A stretch of DNA of 64,000 bases, from assembly GCA_927797885.1 (NCBI GenBank), contig OV696605.1, forward strand, positions 2,827,157 through 2,891,156, read 5' to 3'. The translations under genes and the position numbers were made by a program. Position 1 is the first letter of the stretch. Each line of letters starts with the position of its first letter. Under the pieces are notes generated by a model. It saw only the letters and a program-made list of their open reading frames with translations. It did not search any database and had not been told where the DNA came from. This DNA comes from Gloeomargaritales cyanobacterium VI4D9. GTDB lineage: Bacteria; Cyanobacteriota; Cyanobacteriia; Gloeomargaritales; Gloeomargaritaceae. Positions 37,301 through 45,496 of this stretch are shown in pieces.

Positions 37301-37395
37301 CAATCCTAAATAAGAATCGAACAGAAGTCGTAGGGGCATAGCCTCGGTATTTGATTCTGGGTAATTTTTGTTTGTAAATCAAGTAAGATTGCTAT
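37296..37395. repeat. Family A MITE-like element, tandem copy
   Basis: An uninterrupted element from TATAGCAATCCTAAATAAG to AAGTAAGATTGCTAT directly follows the split element and shares the CTATAG junction with it. The core is AGGGGCATAGCCTCGG, slightly decayed. It provides the empty-site reference for the nested insertion next door. Confidence 0.8.
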
Positions 37396-37417
37396 ATAAC
37401 CAAGCATTAAAATTGCC

Positions 37418-37906
37418 CTAACCAACTTTACCCTGGCGCAAATCAGCCAACAACCCGCTACAGGCATCCGTGAGCAAATCCAAGACCAATTCAAACCCCT
37501 CCGCCCCGCCGTAATAGGGGTCGGGCACTTCCTTGTAGGGGTAGGTGCGGCAAAATTCACACATCATTTTTACCTTAGAACCGTATTGGTTCTGTCCATC
37601 CAGCGCCAGAACATCCCAATAGTTTTGCCGATCCATCGTTAAAATCAGGTCAAAATTGGCAAAATCCGCCCGCTCAAACTGCCGTGCCCGCCCGGTGAGG
37701 AGAATGCCCCGTTTTTTCGCCGCCAACTGCATCCGCTCGTCCGGGGGACTGCCCCGGTGATAGCCAATCGTCCCCGCCGAATCGCACACGTATTGTTCCT
37801 GGAGGTTCGCTTGCCGGAGTAAATGGTTCATGATCCCCTCCGCCGCCGGGGAACGGCAGATATTGCCCATGCAAACAAACAGCAGGCGAGTCGGTGGGTT
37901 GCTCAT
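37418..37906 (-). CDS. Low-molecular-weight protein-tyrosine phosphatase
   Basis: 162 residues from the ATG at 37906. The P-loop is CMGNICRS (nucleophile C12, R18), and the general acid Asp is in VPDPYYGG. Family enzymes dephosphorylate phosphotyrosine proteins, in many bacteria those controlling exopolysaccharide export; some cyanobacterial members act on phycobilisome or photosystem proteins. In-frame starts up to 37933 are possible. The 3' end lies a few bases from the repeat cluster. Confidence 0.92.
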   Translation of the reverse strand: MSNPPTRLLFVCMGNICRSPAAEGIMNHLLRQANLQEQYVCDSAGTIGYHRGSPPDERMQLAAKKRGILLTGRARQFERADFANFDLILTMDRQNYWDVLALDGQNQYGSKVKMMCEFCRTYPYKEVPDPYYGGAEGFELVLDLLTDACSGLLADLRQGKVG

Positions 37907-37993
37907 GGATGTTTGGCACAAAAGCATCCTCAATGTAACAAACTTGCCCCCAAACCCGCTAAACTGGGCATTGGTTCCCTAGGATAAAGGCGT

Positions 37994-38209
37994 ATGGCGG
38001 CAGAAATGTATGTCGGTCAGCAGGTGCGGGTGTGCTGTTTGAAGGACCGGGTCGGCTCCGAAGTCAGCAAAAAACTGGGTCAAGTCGGCGTGGTGAGCGA
38101 TATGCGGGTGGTGGATGGCAAGGGAATTGGGCTGATCGTGCGTTTCAATGACCAAAGCCAAACCTGGTTTTTCCCCGAAGAGTTGGAACCCGCCTTTAAG
38201 CTGAACTGA
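37994..38209 (+). CDS. DUF2862 small cyanobacterial protein
   Basis: The 71-residue protein is beta-rich: MYVGQQVRVCCLKDRV, then LGQVGVVSDMRVVDGKGIG and TWFFPEELE. This matches the DUF2862 family of cyanobacteria and plastids, which looks like an SH3-type barrel. Its function is unknown. The TGA stop overlaps the next gene's ATG by one base, so the pair is translationally linked. Confidence 0.8.
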   Translation: MAAEMYVGQQVRVCCLKDRVGSEVSKKLGQVGVVSDMRVVDGKGIGLIVRFNDQSQTWFFPEELEPAFKLN

Positions 38210-39261
38210 TGGCGCGCATCATCACCTGGCTGGGACAAGCGGGACAGAGGGCAGGGATCGTCGCCGGGGTGGCTCGCTGGTTCGCCCAACGGCAAAAACG
38301 GGTGCTGGTCGTCACCCATTGCCCCAACCCCCACCTGGATCGGGAACTGGAAACCACCTTAACCCCGCAGCCCCAGGAAGTGAGTCCAGGGATCAAAGCG
38401 GTACAACTCCAAGCCATTGTCCTACTTGAGCAACTCTGGGAAGAACTCAAGGCTCTGGAAGCCCGCTATGTGAAATCCCCCTTTTTCCGGGATGTGTATG
38501 GGCAGGAATTGAGCGTCTTTCCGGGTTTGGATAGTTTATTGACCCTGAATGCCCTGCGGGGGTATCGCCAGGATCAGCAGTACGATGTGATTTTATACGA
38601 CGGTGCCAGCGACCGGGAAACCCTGCGGATGATGGGGGTTCCCACCCTGGCGGACTGGTATTACCGGCGGTTTACCCAGGTGTTTGTCGCTTCGGAATTT
38701 AGCCGCAATGTCTCCCCTTTTGTCACGCCTTTGGTGGGGGCGATGTTTACCAGCGGTTGGGAAAATCAAAGCCTGGAGCAACCCAAGGAATTCCTGGAAA
38801 ATTTGTTCCGCCAGGGGCAAGATTTGGTCAACGACCCCCAAGCCCTGTGCGCCTATTTGGTCACCAACGGTCACAGCCTGGACGTGCAGATGGCGCGTTG
38901 GTGGTGGGGGAGTGCCCAGCAGGTGGATGTGCGGGTGCAGGGGGTGCTGTTGACCGAGGGGGAACCGGCGCCCCTGGGGGATACCTTTGCGCCCTTGCCG
39001 GTGGGGACAGTGGCGCATTTGTTGGATTTTGACCACCTTGCCCCGGTGCCCGCCCCCATGACGTTGGACTTGGAAGCCAAACAAATTCAGTTGTTTTTAC
39101 CCGGATTTCAAAAATCCCAGGTTAAACTTACCCAGTATGGACCCGGCTTGACGGTTGAGGCGGGGGATCAGCGGCGGAATATCACCCTACCCAGCCAATG
39201 GCAGGGGCAAAGCATTACCAGTGCCCGCTTCCACGAACCCTACTTAACCATCACCTTTTAG
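38209..39261 (+). CDS. ArsA-like protein with degenerate P-loop and C-terminal Hsp20-like domain
   Basis: 350 residues. The N-terminus MARIITWLGQAGQRAGIVAG sits where ArsA/Get3 ATPases have the deviant Walker A K-G-G-x-G-K-T; the lysine and threonine are missing, so ATP hydrolysis is doubtful. The segment QYDVILYDGASDRETLRMM matches the ArsA D-T-A-P-T-G-x-T-L-R block in position. The C-terminal 90 residues (LDLEAKQIQLFLPGFQKSQV) are an alpha-crystallin-like domain, as in the cyanobacterial ArsA-HSP20 fusions. It is coupled to the DUF2862 gene. Confidence 0.75.
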   Translation: MARIITWLGQAGQRAGIVAGVARWFAQRQKRVLVVTHCPNPHLDRELETTLTPQPQEVSPGIKAVQLQAIVLLEQLWEELKALEARYVKSPFFRDVYGQELSVFPGLDSLLTLNALRGYRQDQQYDVILYDGASDRETLRMMGVPTLADWYYRRFTQVFVASEFSRNVSPFVTPLVGAMFTSGWENQSLEQPKEFLENLFRQGQDLVNDPQALCAYLVTNGHSLDVQMARWWWGSAQQVDVRVQGVLLTEGEPAPLGDTFAPLPVGTVAHLLDFDHLAPVPAPMTLDLEAKQIQLFLPGFQKSQVKLTQYGPGLTVEAGDQRRNITLPSQWQGQSITSARFHEPYLTITF

Positions 39262-39300
39262 GATTACATTTTAGGTAGTTATGTTGCCCTGGGGGAACGT

Positions 39301-41580
39301 ATGGGGGACGCAGACCAACGGTCAACCAACCTACCGCCAGCCAATGGGGGGGAAACGCCTGCCCCAGAGCCATCCTCAGCGTTAGAATCGGTTAACTCAC
39401 AAGATTCATTAACCGAGTTAGAAACTTCTCCTTTGACGGCATCTACCCATCTTTCTGAATCAGAAGTTAATCCCTTAAACGTATCTGATAATTTGCCAGA
39501 ATTAGAAGATAATTTATCAATACAAAAAAATGATTTAACAGAAGGATGCGTTAAGCCCACAGAACTAACTAATGATTCACCTGTACCAGAAATTAACCCG
39601 CCAGAAGCATTAGCTACCCCCGCAGAATTAGACGATCATTCACCCGCTGTAGAAACGCATCCGGTAGAGATAGGTTCTAACCCATCAGAATTAGATGACC
39701 CGTCTGTAGCGCCATCCGCATCGTCGCTTGGGTCAAACTCTGAATTGCCCACAGGAGCATCATCTCCAGGAACTACCCCCCAATTGCCCGATCCCCAGGT
39801 GCCTGTCCAGCGTGCTTGGCGCAATGCTCCCCGGCCGCAAAAATGGACGCAACTCAAACGTCCTGCCACCTGGCCCCTGTGGTTGTTGGGTTTGGGCACG
39901 TTGGTTTTGGCCTATCTTTTGGTCTTGACCAGTTTTTATTGGGTGGGGCAGGCGGGAAGTCAAATTCTTTTTTTAACCCTGCGTTACTTTAGCTGGGTGC
40001 AACCGCCGGTGGGGATCACGGTGGGTTTGCTCTGGTTTTGTTTCACAACGGCTCCCTGGGTACTGGGCTGGAGCGTGAAACGGTTGGGAACGGGGCGGGC
40101 GTTGACCCTGGCGGAATTGGGGGAACGGTTCCCGGAAACCGCCCGATTGCTGGAAAAATTTAGCACCGACCGCCGCTGGCCGCCGATCAAACTGTGGTAT
40201 TTGGAGCATCCGGCACCCCTGGTGTGGAGTTTTGGTTGGTTGCCCCGTGCCCACTGGTTGGTGATCACGGCGGGGGCGGAGTCTGCCCTGGATGACCGGG
40301 AGTTGGTGGCCTTGGTGGCGCAGGAGTTGAGTCGGCGGTTGTTGGTGCGTTTGCCCCTGGGACGGACGGCGGTGTTTTTGGGGCTGGGCTTGCTGTCGGG
40401 GTTGACGTTGCTACACCACATTCCTTACTTAATCTATCTGCATCTGGCACGGCTGGGGGAACGCTGGCGGCGGGTGAGTTGGCTGACGGGTACCCTGTCC
40501 TGGCTCTTTTACGGGTGGTGGGGATTGTGGCGGTGGGGGGGGTTGGGATTTGCCCGGGTATTTACCTTCTATGCAGACCGACGGGCGATGCTGATGACCC
40601 CTGACCCCAATGCCCTTGCCCGTGCCATTTTGAAATTGAATGTGGGGACGGCGGCGGTATTGCAGGAAAAGGGCGGTCTGCCGCATCTCTACAACCTGTG
40701 GGAATTGCTTTTGCCCGTGCATCCCCGGTGGGGGGTCTTTTTGGGGACGGTGCCGCCGGAGGTGCCCTGGGAGCAGGTGTTGCGTCCCCGCTGGCCCTGG
40801 TTGAATTTATCCCTGGCGCAGGCGGATGTGACCACTCGGTTGGGTTATCTGATGGGGGTGGCGCAGACCTGGAAGATACCACCGGAGGTGACGATCCCCC
40901 CGCGGGAACCCTTGCCCTGGCAACACCATGCCCTGTATCTGGCACCCTGGTTGGGGTTGGGGGCGGGCTGGTTGGTGGGGTGGTTTGTCGGGCTGTTGAT
41001 GGGGTGGTTTTTATCCCAGCCGGATCGGTGGGTGGCGGTGGCGTTGGCTTGGTTTGGCTGGGGGTGTGGGACGTTGGTGCGGGTGAATTTCTTTTATCCC
41101 GATTTGCCCCGCACTCGCCCGGAAGCGGAACCCGATGTGGTGCAGGCGGTGACGGTGGGGGCGCATTCCCCAGCCTATGGGCAGACCCAGTATTGGCAGG
41201 GGCAGTTGTTGGGGCGGTTGAGTTGGGATAATGCCCTGGGGCAGGATTTGTGGTTGGCGACCCGCAAGGGCACGATTCCTCTGCATTACCAACCGTCCCC
41301 CAGTTATTTGGGGCATCTGTGGTTGGGCAGTCGTCATCCCCTGCGGTTCATTGGCAAGCCGGTGGCGGTGCAGGGTTGGTTGCGGTGGGGGGCGACTCCC
41401 TGGCTGGATGTGGAGCAGATGGAAACCCGGCAGGGCAAGAAAACCAAGGCGGGTCATCCGATTTGGGCAACCTTAGCTGCCTTTGCCGCCATTGCCATCG
41501 GGGTCTATATCCTGGGGTTTGTGGGGGTGAGTTGGCAGATTTTTGCCCCGACCGAATCCATCCCGGATTTGGGTTCGTAA
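39301..41580 (+). CDS. Membrane protein with a degenerate M48 peptidase-like domain
   Basis: 759 residues. The first 180 are acidic, Ser/Pro/Glu-rich and repetitive (variants of NPSELDD), probably disordered. The DNA there is clearly A+T-richer than the rest of the gene. Membrane helices follow (193-212, 221-250), then a segment like M48 metalloproteases: DDRELVALVAQELSRR is where H-E-x-x-H should be (Q341-E342-L-S-R345), and FTFYADRRAM replaces the downstream Glu/Asp block. The zinc site is therefore lost. Further helices and a C-terminal beta domain with a last helix complete it. The role is unknown. Confidence 0.65.
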   Translation: MGDADQRSTNLPPANGGETPAPEPSSALESVNSQDSLTELETSPLTASTHLSESEVNPLNVSDNLPELEDNLSIQKNDLTEGCVKPTELTNDSPVPEINPPEALATPAELDDHSPAVETHPVEIGSNPSELDDPSVAPSASSLGSNSELPTGASSPGTTPQLPDPQVPVQRAWRNAPRPQKWTQLKRPATWPLWLLGLGTLVLAYLLVLTSFYWVGQAGSQILFLTLRYFSWVQPPVGITVGLLWFCFTTAPWVLGWSVKRLGTGRALTLAELGERFPETARLLEKFSTDRRWPPIKLWYLEHPAPLVWSFGWLPRAHWLVITAGAESALDDRELVALVAQELSRRLLVRLPLGRTAVFLGLGLLSGLTLLHHIPYLIYLHLARLGERWRRVSWLTGTLSWLFYGWWGLWRWGGLGFARVFTFYADRRAMLMTPDPNALARAILKLNVGTAAVLQEKGGLPHLYNLWELLLPVHPRWGVFLGTVPPEVPWEQVLRPRWPWLNLSLAQADVTTRLGYLMGVAQTWKIPPEVTIPPREPLPWQHHALYLAPWLGLGAGWLVGWFVGLLMGWFLSQPDRWVAVALAWFGWGCGTLVRVNFFYPDLPRTRPEAEPDVVQAVTVGAHSPAYGQTQYWQGQLLGRLSWDNALGQDLWLATRKGTIPLHYQPSPSYLGHLWLGSRHPLRFIGKPVAVQGWLRWGATPWLDVEQMETRQGKKTKAGHPIWATLAAFAAIAIGVYILGFVGVSWQIFAPTESIPDLGS

Positions 41581-41661
41581 TTATTTGATAGATTCAACCA
41601 TTTGTGTGGGTTTATGCCTACGTTCAATTGGTGAATTTTATCCCCTTTATCTTAGGAGTCA

Positions 41662-41742
41662 ATGGTCATGAATTTTGGCAATTTAGGACGTTGGTTGGTG
41701 GGTGGAGCCATGTTTGTCTCCCTAGCGGGTGCGCCGCAGTAA
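41662..41742 (+). CDS. Possible 26-residue signal-like peptide
   Basis: ATG follows an AGGAG ribosome site. The product is MVMNFGNLGRWLVGGAMFVS followed by LAGAPQ, which resembles a signal peptide cut short by a stop. It may be a real small membrane peptide, or the start of a broken exported protein. It lies between the M48-like gene and the ECF sigma gene. Confidence 0.3.
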   Translation: MVMNFGNLGRWLVGGAMFVSLAGAPQ

Positions 41743-41804
41743 TGTAATGCTACCTTTGGGTTCGCCATGCTGTAGGGGCAAGTCCGGGGGGTACACTGGA
41801 GGGT

Positions 41805-42365
41805 ATGAATTTTTTTTCCCCCAGTAGCACCGACCAGGAATTGTTCCAGGGCATTCAGCAGGGCAAATCCCGGGCAATGGCTCTGCTCTACGAACGCTAC
41901 GGTACGTTGGTGTATTCATTGGCGTTGCGGGTACTGCAACAACCCCAGGAGGCGGAGGATTTGACCCAAGAAGTGTTTACGACCCTGTGGCACAAGGGGG
42001 GCTACAACCCCCAACGGGGTTCTGTGGCGACCTATCTCACTACCCTGACCCGTTCCCGGGGCATTGACCGGCTGCGGATGCGCCAAGCCCGTCTGCGGTT
42101 GGCTCAGCGGTGGGGGGCTGGGGAATGGATGCCGGTGGCAGGGGGGTTGTGGGAACAGGTGAGTGTGCAGGAACGGCAGGAGCGGGTACAGGCGGCGTTG
42201 TCCCAATTGGAGGCGGAGCAACGTCATCTGCTGGAACTGGCTTACTACCAGGGGTTGACCCAAGCCCAGATTGCTGAACAATTGAATCTACCCCTCGGCA
42301 CGGTGAAAACCCGTACCCGTGCCGTCCTGTTAAAACTCCGCAAATTGTTGCAGGATCAGATATAG
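41805..42365 (+). CDS. ECF-type RNA polymerase sigma factor
   Basis: The 186-residue protein has region 2 (ALLYERYGTLVYSLALRVL, EAEDLTQEVFTTLW) and region 4 (LSQLEAEQRHLLELAYYQGL, TQAQIAEQLNLPLGTVKTR), with no region 1 or 3, so it is a group 4 sigma factor. The anti-sigma gene follows 9 bp later, the usual pairing. It probably answers an envelope or oxidative signal (inference from the RskA-type partner). Confidence 0.94.
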   Translation: MNFFSPSSTDQELFQGIQQGKSRAMALLYERYGTLVYSLALRVLQQPQEAEDLTQEVFTTLWHKGGYNPQRGSVATYLTTLTRSRGIDRLRMRQARLRLAQRWGAGEWMPVAGGLWEQVSVQERQERVQAALSQLEAEQRHLLELAYYQGLTQAQIAEQLNLPLGTVKTRTRAVLLKLRKLLQDQI

Positions 42366-42374
42366 ACCTATCCC

Positions 42375-43079
42375 ATGCCTATGAACGACTCCACGGAAGA
42401 ATTATTGGCGGGTCTGGTTCTCCAAGACCTATCGGCGCAGGAATGGGAGGAATGGGAAACCCAAATGGCCAATGACCCGGCTTTGGCGCAGGAATTAACC
42501 GCATTACACACCGTTTGGCACAGTCTAGCCTACGGTTGCGAAGCCGTGGCACCTCCGCCCAGCCTCAAACAGAAAATTCTCGCCACCGCCCCGGCCCGTC
42601 CCCGCCCTTGGTTGTGGGGGATAGCGGCTCTGGGTATCCTCAGCAGTGGGGGATTGGGGGCCTGGGGTTGGTTCAACGCCCAGCAGTTGCGCCTCGCCCA
42701 GCGGGAATTGCAGGTGCAACGGGAGGTAGTGGCGGCCTTGCAAAACCGGGACACCCAGATGGTCACCCTGACGGGCAGGGATACGGCCAAAGGAGCGACT
42801 GCCCGGGTGCTGACGGGGCAAGGGGAAGTGCTGGTGGTGTTTAACCAAAAACTCCCCAAACCCCCCAAGGATCAGGTGTATGTCCTGTGGGCGATTACTA
42901 AGGATGGGAAAAAAATCGCCTGCGGTAAATTCATTCCCAACGAGACTGGGGTGATTCGCTGGGCGAATCCTCGCTTTATGCCCAATGCCCCGAACGTGCA
43001 AACCCTGGCCATCACCCAAGAGCCAGACCTGAGGGATGCCCCCACGGGTCCAATGGTCATGGGTGGGTCAGCGATCTAA
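42375..43079 (+). CDS. RskA-like anti-sigma factor
   Basis: 234 residues. The N-terminal sigma-binding helical segment (EELLAGLVLQDLSAQEWEEW) lacks a zinc H-x-x-x-C-x-x-C motif. One membrane helix (about 66-88) follows, then a short coiled coil and an extracytoplasmic RskA C-terminal domain (LPKPPKDQVYVLWAITKDGK; IRWANPRFMPNAP). It should hold the upstream ECF sigma factor at the membrane until released. MNDST, two codons in, is an alternative start. Confidence 0.9.
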   Translation: MPMNDSTEELLAGLVLQDLSAQEWEEWETQMANDPALAQELTALHTVWHSLAYGCEAVAPPPSLKQKILATAPARPRPWLWGIAALGILSSGGLGAWGWFNAQQLRLAQRELQVQREVVAALQNRDTQMVTLTGRDTAKGATARVLTGQGEVLVVFNQKLPKPPKDQVYVLWAITKDGKKIACGKFIPNETGVIRWANPRFMPNAPNVQTLAITQEPDLRDAPTGPMVMGGSAI

Positions 43080-43217
43080 TCGGGCAATATATGGCAATCT
43101 TAAATAATTTTAGGGCACCTCTATAAATTCAAAGTTAGCGGTCGCAGGGGGGTACCCCCGCCCTTGGTTCTGGGTAAGATGGGCATTCCCAGGATGGGAT
43201 TGATGATTGGTTCAAAT

Positions 43218-44325
43218 CAGAAGTGTTGAAAGGTAGGTAAAGGCAGAAAAAGAGGGGTCAAAATATGGTATTCTAATTCATATAAACCAAAACATGAAAC
43301 AACTATGAAATTCAATTCTTTTCCCGGGATTGTCAAATTTTTACTCAAAGACCTGCCAACTAATGATTATCCAGTTCTAAATTCTCGCTTATTTTGTTCA
43401 ATCTGGTTTGCTTGCATTTTAGACAAAGGAATCAACAGTTTACGGGACTTATTTTACCAATTAAATCATGCGGGCATTAAGGTTGACTTATCCACGTTTT
43501 CTAAGGCGAACAAGACAAGAGACCCACAAATTTTTATGCATCTTTATCATAAATTATTGCATTATATTGAGGAAGCTCATCCTGAAAAGAGGTTGGTTTT
43601 ATGTCCTTTTGATGCTACCGTAATACCGCTGATGAGTAAGTTATTTTGGCTCCAAGGCTATCGCCAAGTAAAGTTAATAACCACTTTGAATCAAGATACG
43701 AAATCTACTGGTCATTTAATTGTTAGTCCTGGACAGGCACATGAGATTAATTTTGGTGAAGATATTGTGAAAATGCTACCGGAAAATGGAGTCGCAGTCG
43801 GGGATAGAGGGTTTTGCAGTCACAAAGTATTTGAACAATTTATCGAAAATGATGCCCTTTTTATTATCCGTATTAAGTCGAATTGGAAATGGGATGAAAA
43901 CTATCATATCACCACAGAACGAGGTAAGGCGAGAGTAGTTTGTTTTGGCAATGTTCAACAGAAAGTAGACTATTATTTAGCTACCAATATTCCTGAGGAT
44001 GTAATGAGTAATGAAGAGATAGGGGAAGCCTATAGACAACGCTGGGCGATAGAGGTACTATGGAAATTTCTAAAGATGAACTTAAAGCTCGATAAAATGA
44101 TGAGTAAAAATTTGAATGGAATTACCATTCAAATTTATGTAATTTTAATAGTTTACTTGATATTGCAACTGTTAAAAGTTCCACGGATGTACGGAAGTAA
44201 ATTGGCAGATAAGTTCCGATATATACAAATCTTAATACGGCAGGAGTGGAATTTTGTCCATTGGCTCAATCGGGTCGTCCCACGCCTAAATATGTAAAGT
44301 TTTATTGCAGGATTCAACACTTGTG
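43218..44325 (+). mobile_element. Complete IS4-family insertion sequence
   Basis: A 1108-bp element has termini CAGAAGTGTTGAA and TTCAACACTTGTG (13-bp inverted repeat, one mismatch), flanked by 9-bp direct repeats GGTTCAAAT (43209-43217 and 44326-44334). It encodes one intact transposase. The boundaries are independently confirmed because it splits a family C repeat. Low G+C compared with the chromosome suggests acquisition by transfer. Confidence 0.9.
43305..44297 (+). CDS. IS4-family transposase
   Basis: 330 residues with an RNase-H-like DDE core: first Asp in LCPFDATVI, second Asp in VAVGDRGF, Glu in YRQRWAIEVLWKFLK. This last block fits the IS4 signature Y-(2)-R-(3)-E-(6)-K exactly. The frame is uninterrupted, and start and stop lie inside the terminal repeats, so the element looks potentially active. 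Only one full copy is in the window; a lone terminus at 14.36 kb suggests a former second one. Confidence 0.93.
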   Translation: MKFNSFPGIVKFLLKDLPTNDYPVLNSRLFCSIWFACILDKGINSLRDLFYQLNHAGIKVDLSTFSKANKTRDPQIFMHLYHKLLHYIEEAHPEKRLVLCPFDATVIPLMSKLFWLQGYRQVKLITTLNQDTKSTGHLIVSPGQAHEINFGEDIVKMLPENGVAVGDRGFCSHKVFEQFIENDALFIIRIKSNWKWDENYHITTERGKARVVCFGNVQQKVDYYLATNIPEDVMSNEEIGEAYRQRWAIEVLWKFLKMNLKLDKMMSKNLNGITIQIYVILIVYLILQLLKVPRMYGSKLADKFRYIQILIRQEWNFVHWLNRVVPRLNM

Positions 44326-44339
44326 GGTTCAAATAAATA

Positions 44340-44532
44340 GAAGTTCCCTTTAGAATAATTTTAGAACAGGGGTCGCAGGGGCACCGCCCCGTACTGGTTT
44401 TTAGTAATTTTAGTATTCACACACACAGCAATCTCAACTCAGTTTAGAACAGGGGTCGCAGGGGCACTGGCTCTGTCCTCGGTTCTGGGAAATTTCTGTA
44501 TGCTTACGGCAGGCAGGCTAACTTCAATTAAA
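44340..44532. repeat. Two eroded family A cores
   Basis: Two copies of AGAACAGGGGTCGCAGGGGCA lie about 80 bp apart, each followed by a decayed hairpin half and a TTCTGG/TTTTTAG tail. The outer TATAGCAATCC ends are missing or unrecognisable. These are old family A copies packed between the IS and an intact copy. Confidence 0.55.
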
Positions 44533-44633
44533 TATAGCAATCCTAAATGAAAATGGAATAGGGGTCGCAGGGGCACCGCCCCCGTCCTTGGTTCTGGGGA
44601 ATCTCTGTTCACTAATCAAGTAGGATTGCTATA
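44533..44633. repeat. Family A MITE-like element, intact copy
   Basis: 101 bp from TATAGCAATCCTAAATG to AGTAGGATTGCTATA. The core GGGGTCGCAGGGGCACCGCC contains the GGGGC-ACC-GCCCC hairpin. This is the best-preserved copy and a suitable consensus. Confidence 0.85.
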
Positions 44634-44669
44634 GGATTGCCATAGCAGTTCTAAATTTGAATCCATAGG

Positions 44670-44833
44670 GTAGTGCTATCCAAGTACAGCTCGCTCACAG
44701 ATTAAAGGATACAAAACATCATGTTTCTAGGACTTAACCTCACTGAAGGTCAGAGCAACCGGGTTTACAACCGTATCCCCTAACCCCTTAATGGGCTGTA
44801 CCATTTCTTGAAGGTTACAAAGATAGCACTATC
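44670..44833. repeat. Family D inverted-repeat element, copy 2
   Basis: 164 bp bounded by GTAGTGCTATCC and GATAGCACTATC, that is, inverted repeats around TAGTGCTATC. On the reverse strand it matches 14540-14719. It lies 20 bp before the rplT stop. No coding capacity. Confidence 0.65.
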
Positions 44834-44854
44834 GGTCAACCCGTTGCGCCCCGA

Positions 44855-45208
44855 TTAACTGGCGTTGGTTTTCGCCACCTGGGCAATTTGGGCAAAGGTG
44901 TCCGGGTCAAAAATGCTCATCTGCGCCAACATCTTGCGGTTAAGGGTGATATTCGCCTTAGCCAGTTGGCCGATCAGTTGGCTATAGGATAACCCTTCCG
45001 TGCGGGCGGCGGCATTGATCCGGGCGATCCACAACTGGCGAAAATCCCGTTTTTTCTCCCGTCGGTGCCGGTAGGCATTCCGCAGAGCTTTCATCACCCG
45101 TTGGTTGGCGGTGCGAAATAGTAACGATGCCGCTCCCCGGAAGCCCTTGGCCAGTTTTAAGATTTTCTTGCGCCGTTGCCGGGCCACATTCCCCCGTTTG
45201 ACTCGCAT
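44855..45208 (-). CDS. rplT: 50S ribosomal protein L20
   Basis: 117 residues, the normal length. The opening [20 protein letters not shown] and [15 protein letters not shown] are diagnostic for L20, an early 23S rRNA assembly protein. It follows rpmI with a 28-bp gap, the conserved bacterial order. infC, which often precedes the pair, is not here. In some bacteria L20 represses this operon; no such pseudoknot is evident to me. Confidence 0.97.
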   Translation of the reverse strand: MRVKRGNVARQRRKKILKLAKGFRGAASLLFRTANQRVMKALRNAYRHRREKKRDFRQLWIARINAAARTEGLSYSQLIGQLAKANITLNRKMLAQMSIFDPDTFAQIAQVAKTNAS

Positions 45209-45236
45209 GGTGTTCCCTCGCTAGAAACCTAAAAAA

Positions 45237-45437
45237 CTAACTCGCCAGCATCAACCGGACATTTTCCAAATCCCGCTCGTTCACTTCCACCTTATGCGCC
45301 AGCCGTTGCTTGCGGATGCTGGATTTTTTTTGCAAAAGGTGGTTACGCATGGCTTTGCGCCGCAGGATTTTGCCGCTTCCCGTCACCTGGAACCGTTTAG
45401 CCGCCGCTTTACGGGTTTTGAGTTTGGTTTTTGCCAT
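45237..45437 (-). CDS. rpmI: 50S ribosomal protein L35
   Basis: 66 residues: [20 protein letters not shown], then [13 protein letters not shown] and DLENVRLML. This is a complete, highly basic L35 of normal length, immediately upstream of rplT. The short gap upstream to the malic-enzyme stop (59 bp) should hold the promoter. Confidence 0.97.
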   Translation of the reverse strand: MAKTKLKTRKAAAKRFQVTGSGKILRRKAMRNHLLQKKSSIRKQRLAHKVEVNERDLENVRLMLAS

Positions 45438-45496
45438 GATATTAGAAAGTCACGGTCTTTTATTATATGCTACTTGTCCTGAAAATTACAAGTCCC

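Larger units (their letters stand above)
43113..44347. mobile_element. Family C element interrupted by the IS4 insertion
   Basis: The left part, from GGGCACCTCTATAAATTC to GATTGGTTCAAAT, and the right part, GGTTCAAATAAATAGAAGTTCCC, together rebuild a family C element like the one at 14-132. The inserted IS (43218-44325) separates them and GGTTCAAAT is present at both junctions. The older element therefore supplies the empty-site sequence. Confidence 0.8.

Noticed and set aside
43209-43220. GGTTCAAATC, looks like a tRNA T-loop
   Set aside because: No acceptor stem or anticodon arm can be built around it; it is the target duplication of the IS4 element and part of a family C repeat. I found no tRNA in the window.
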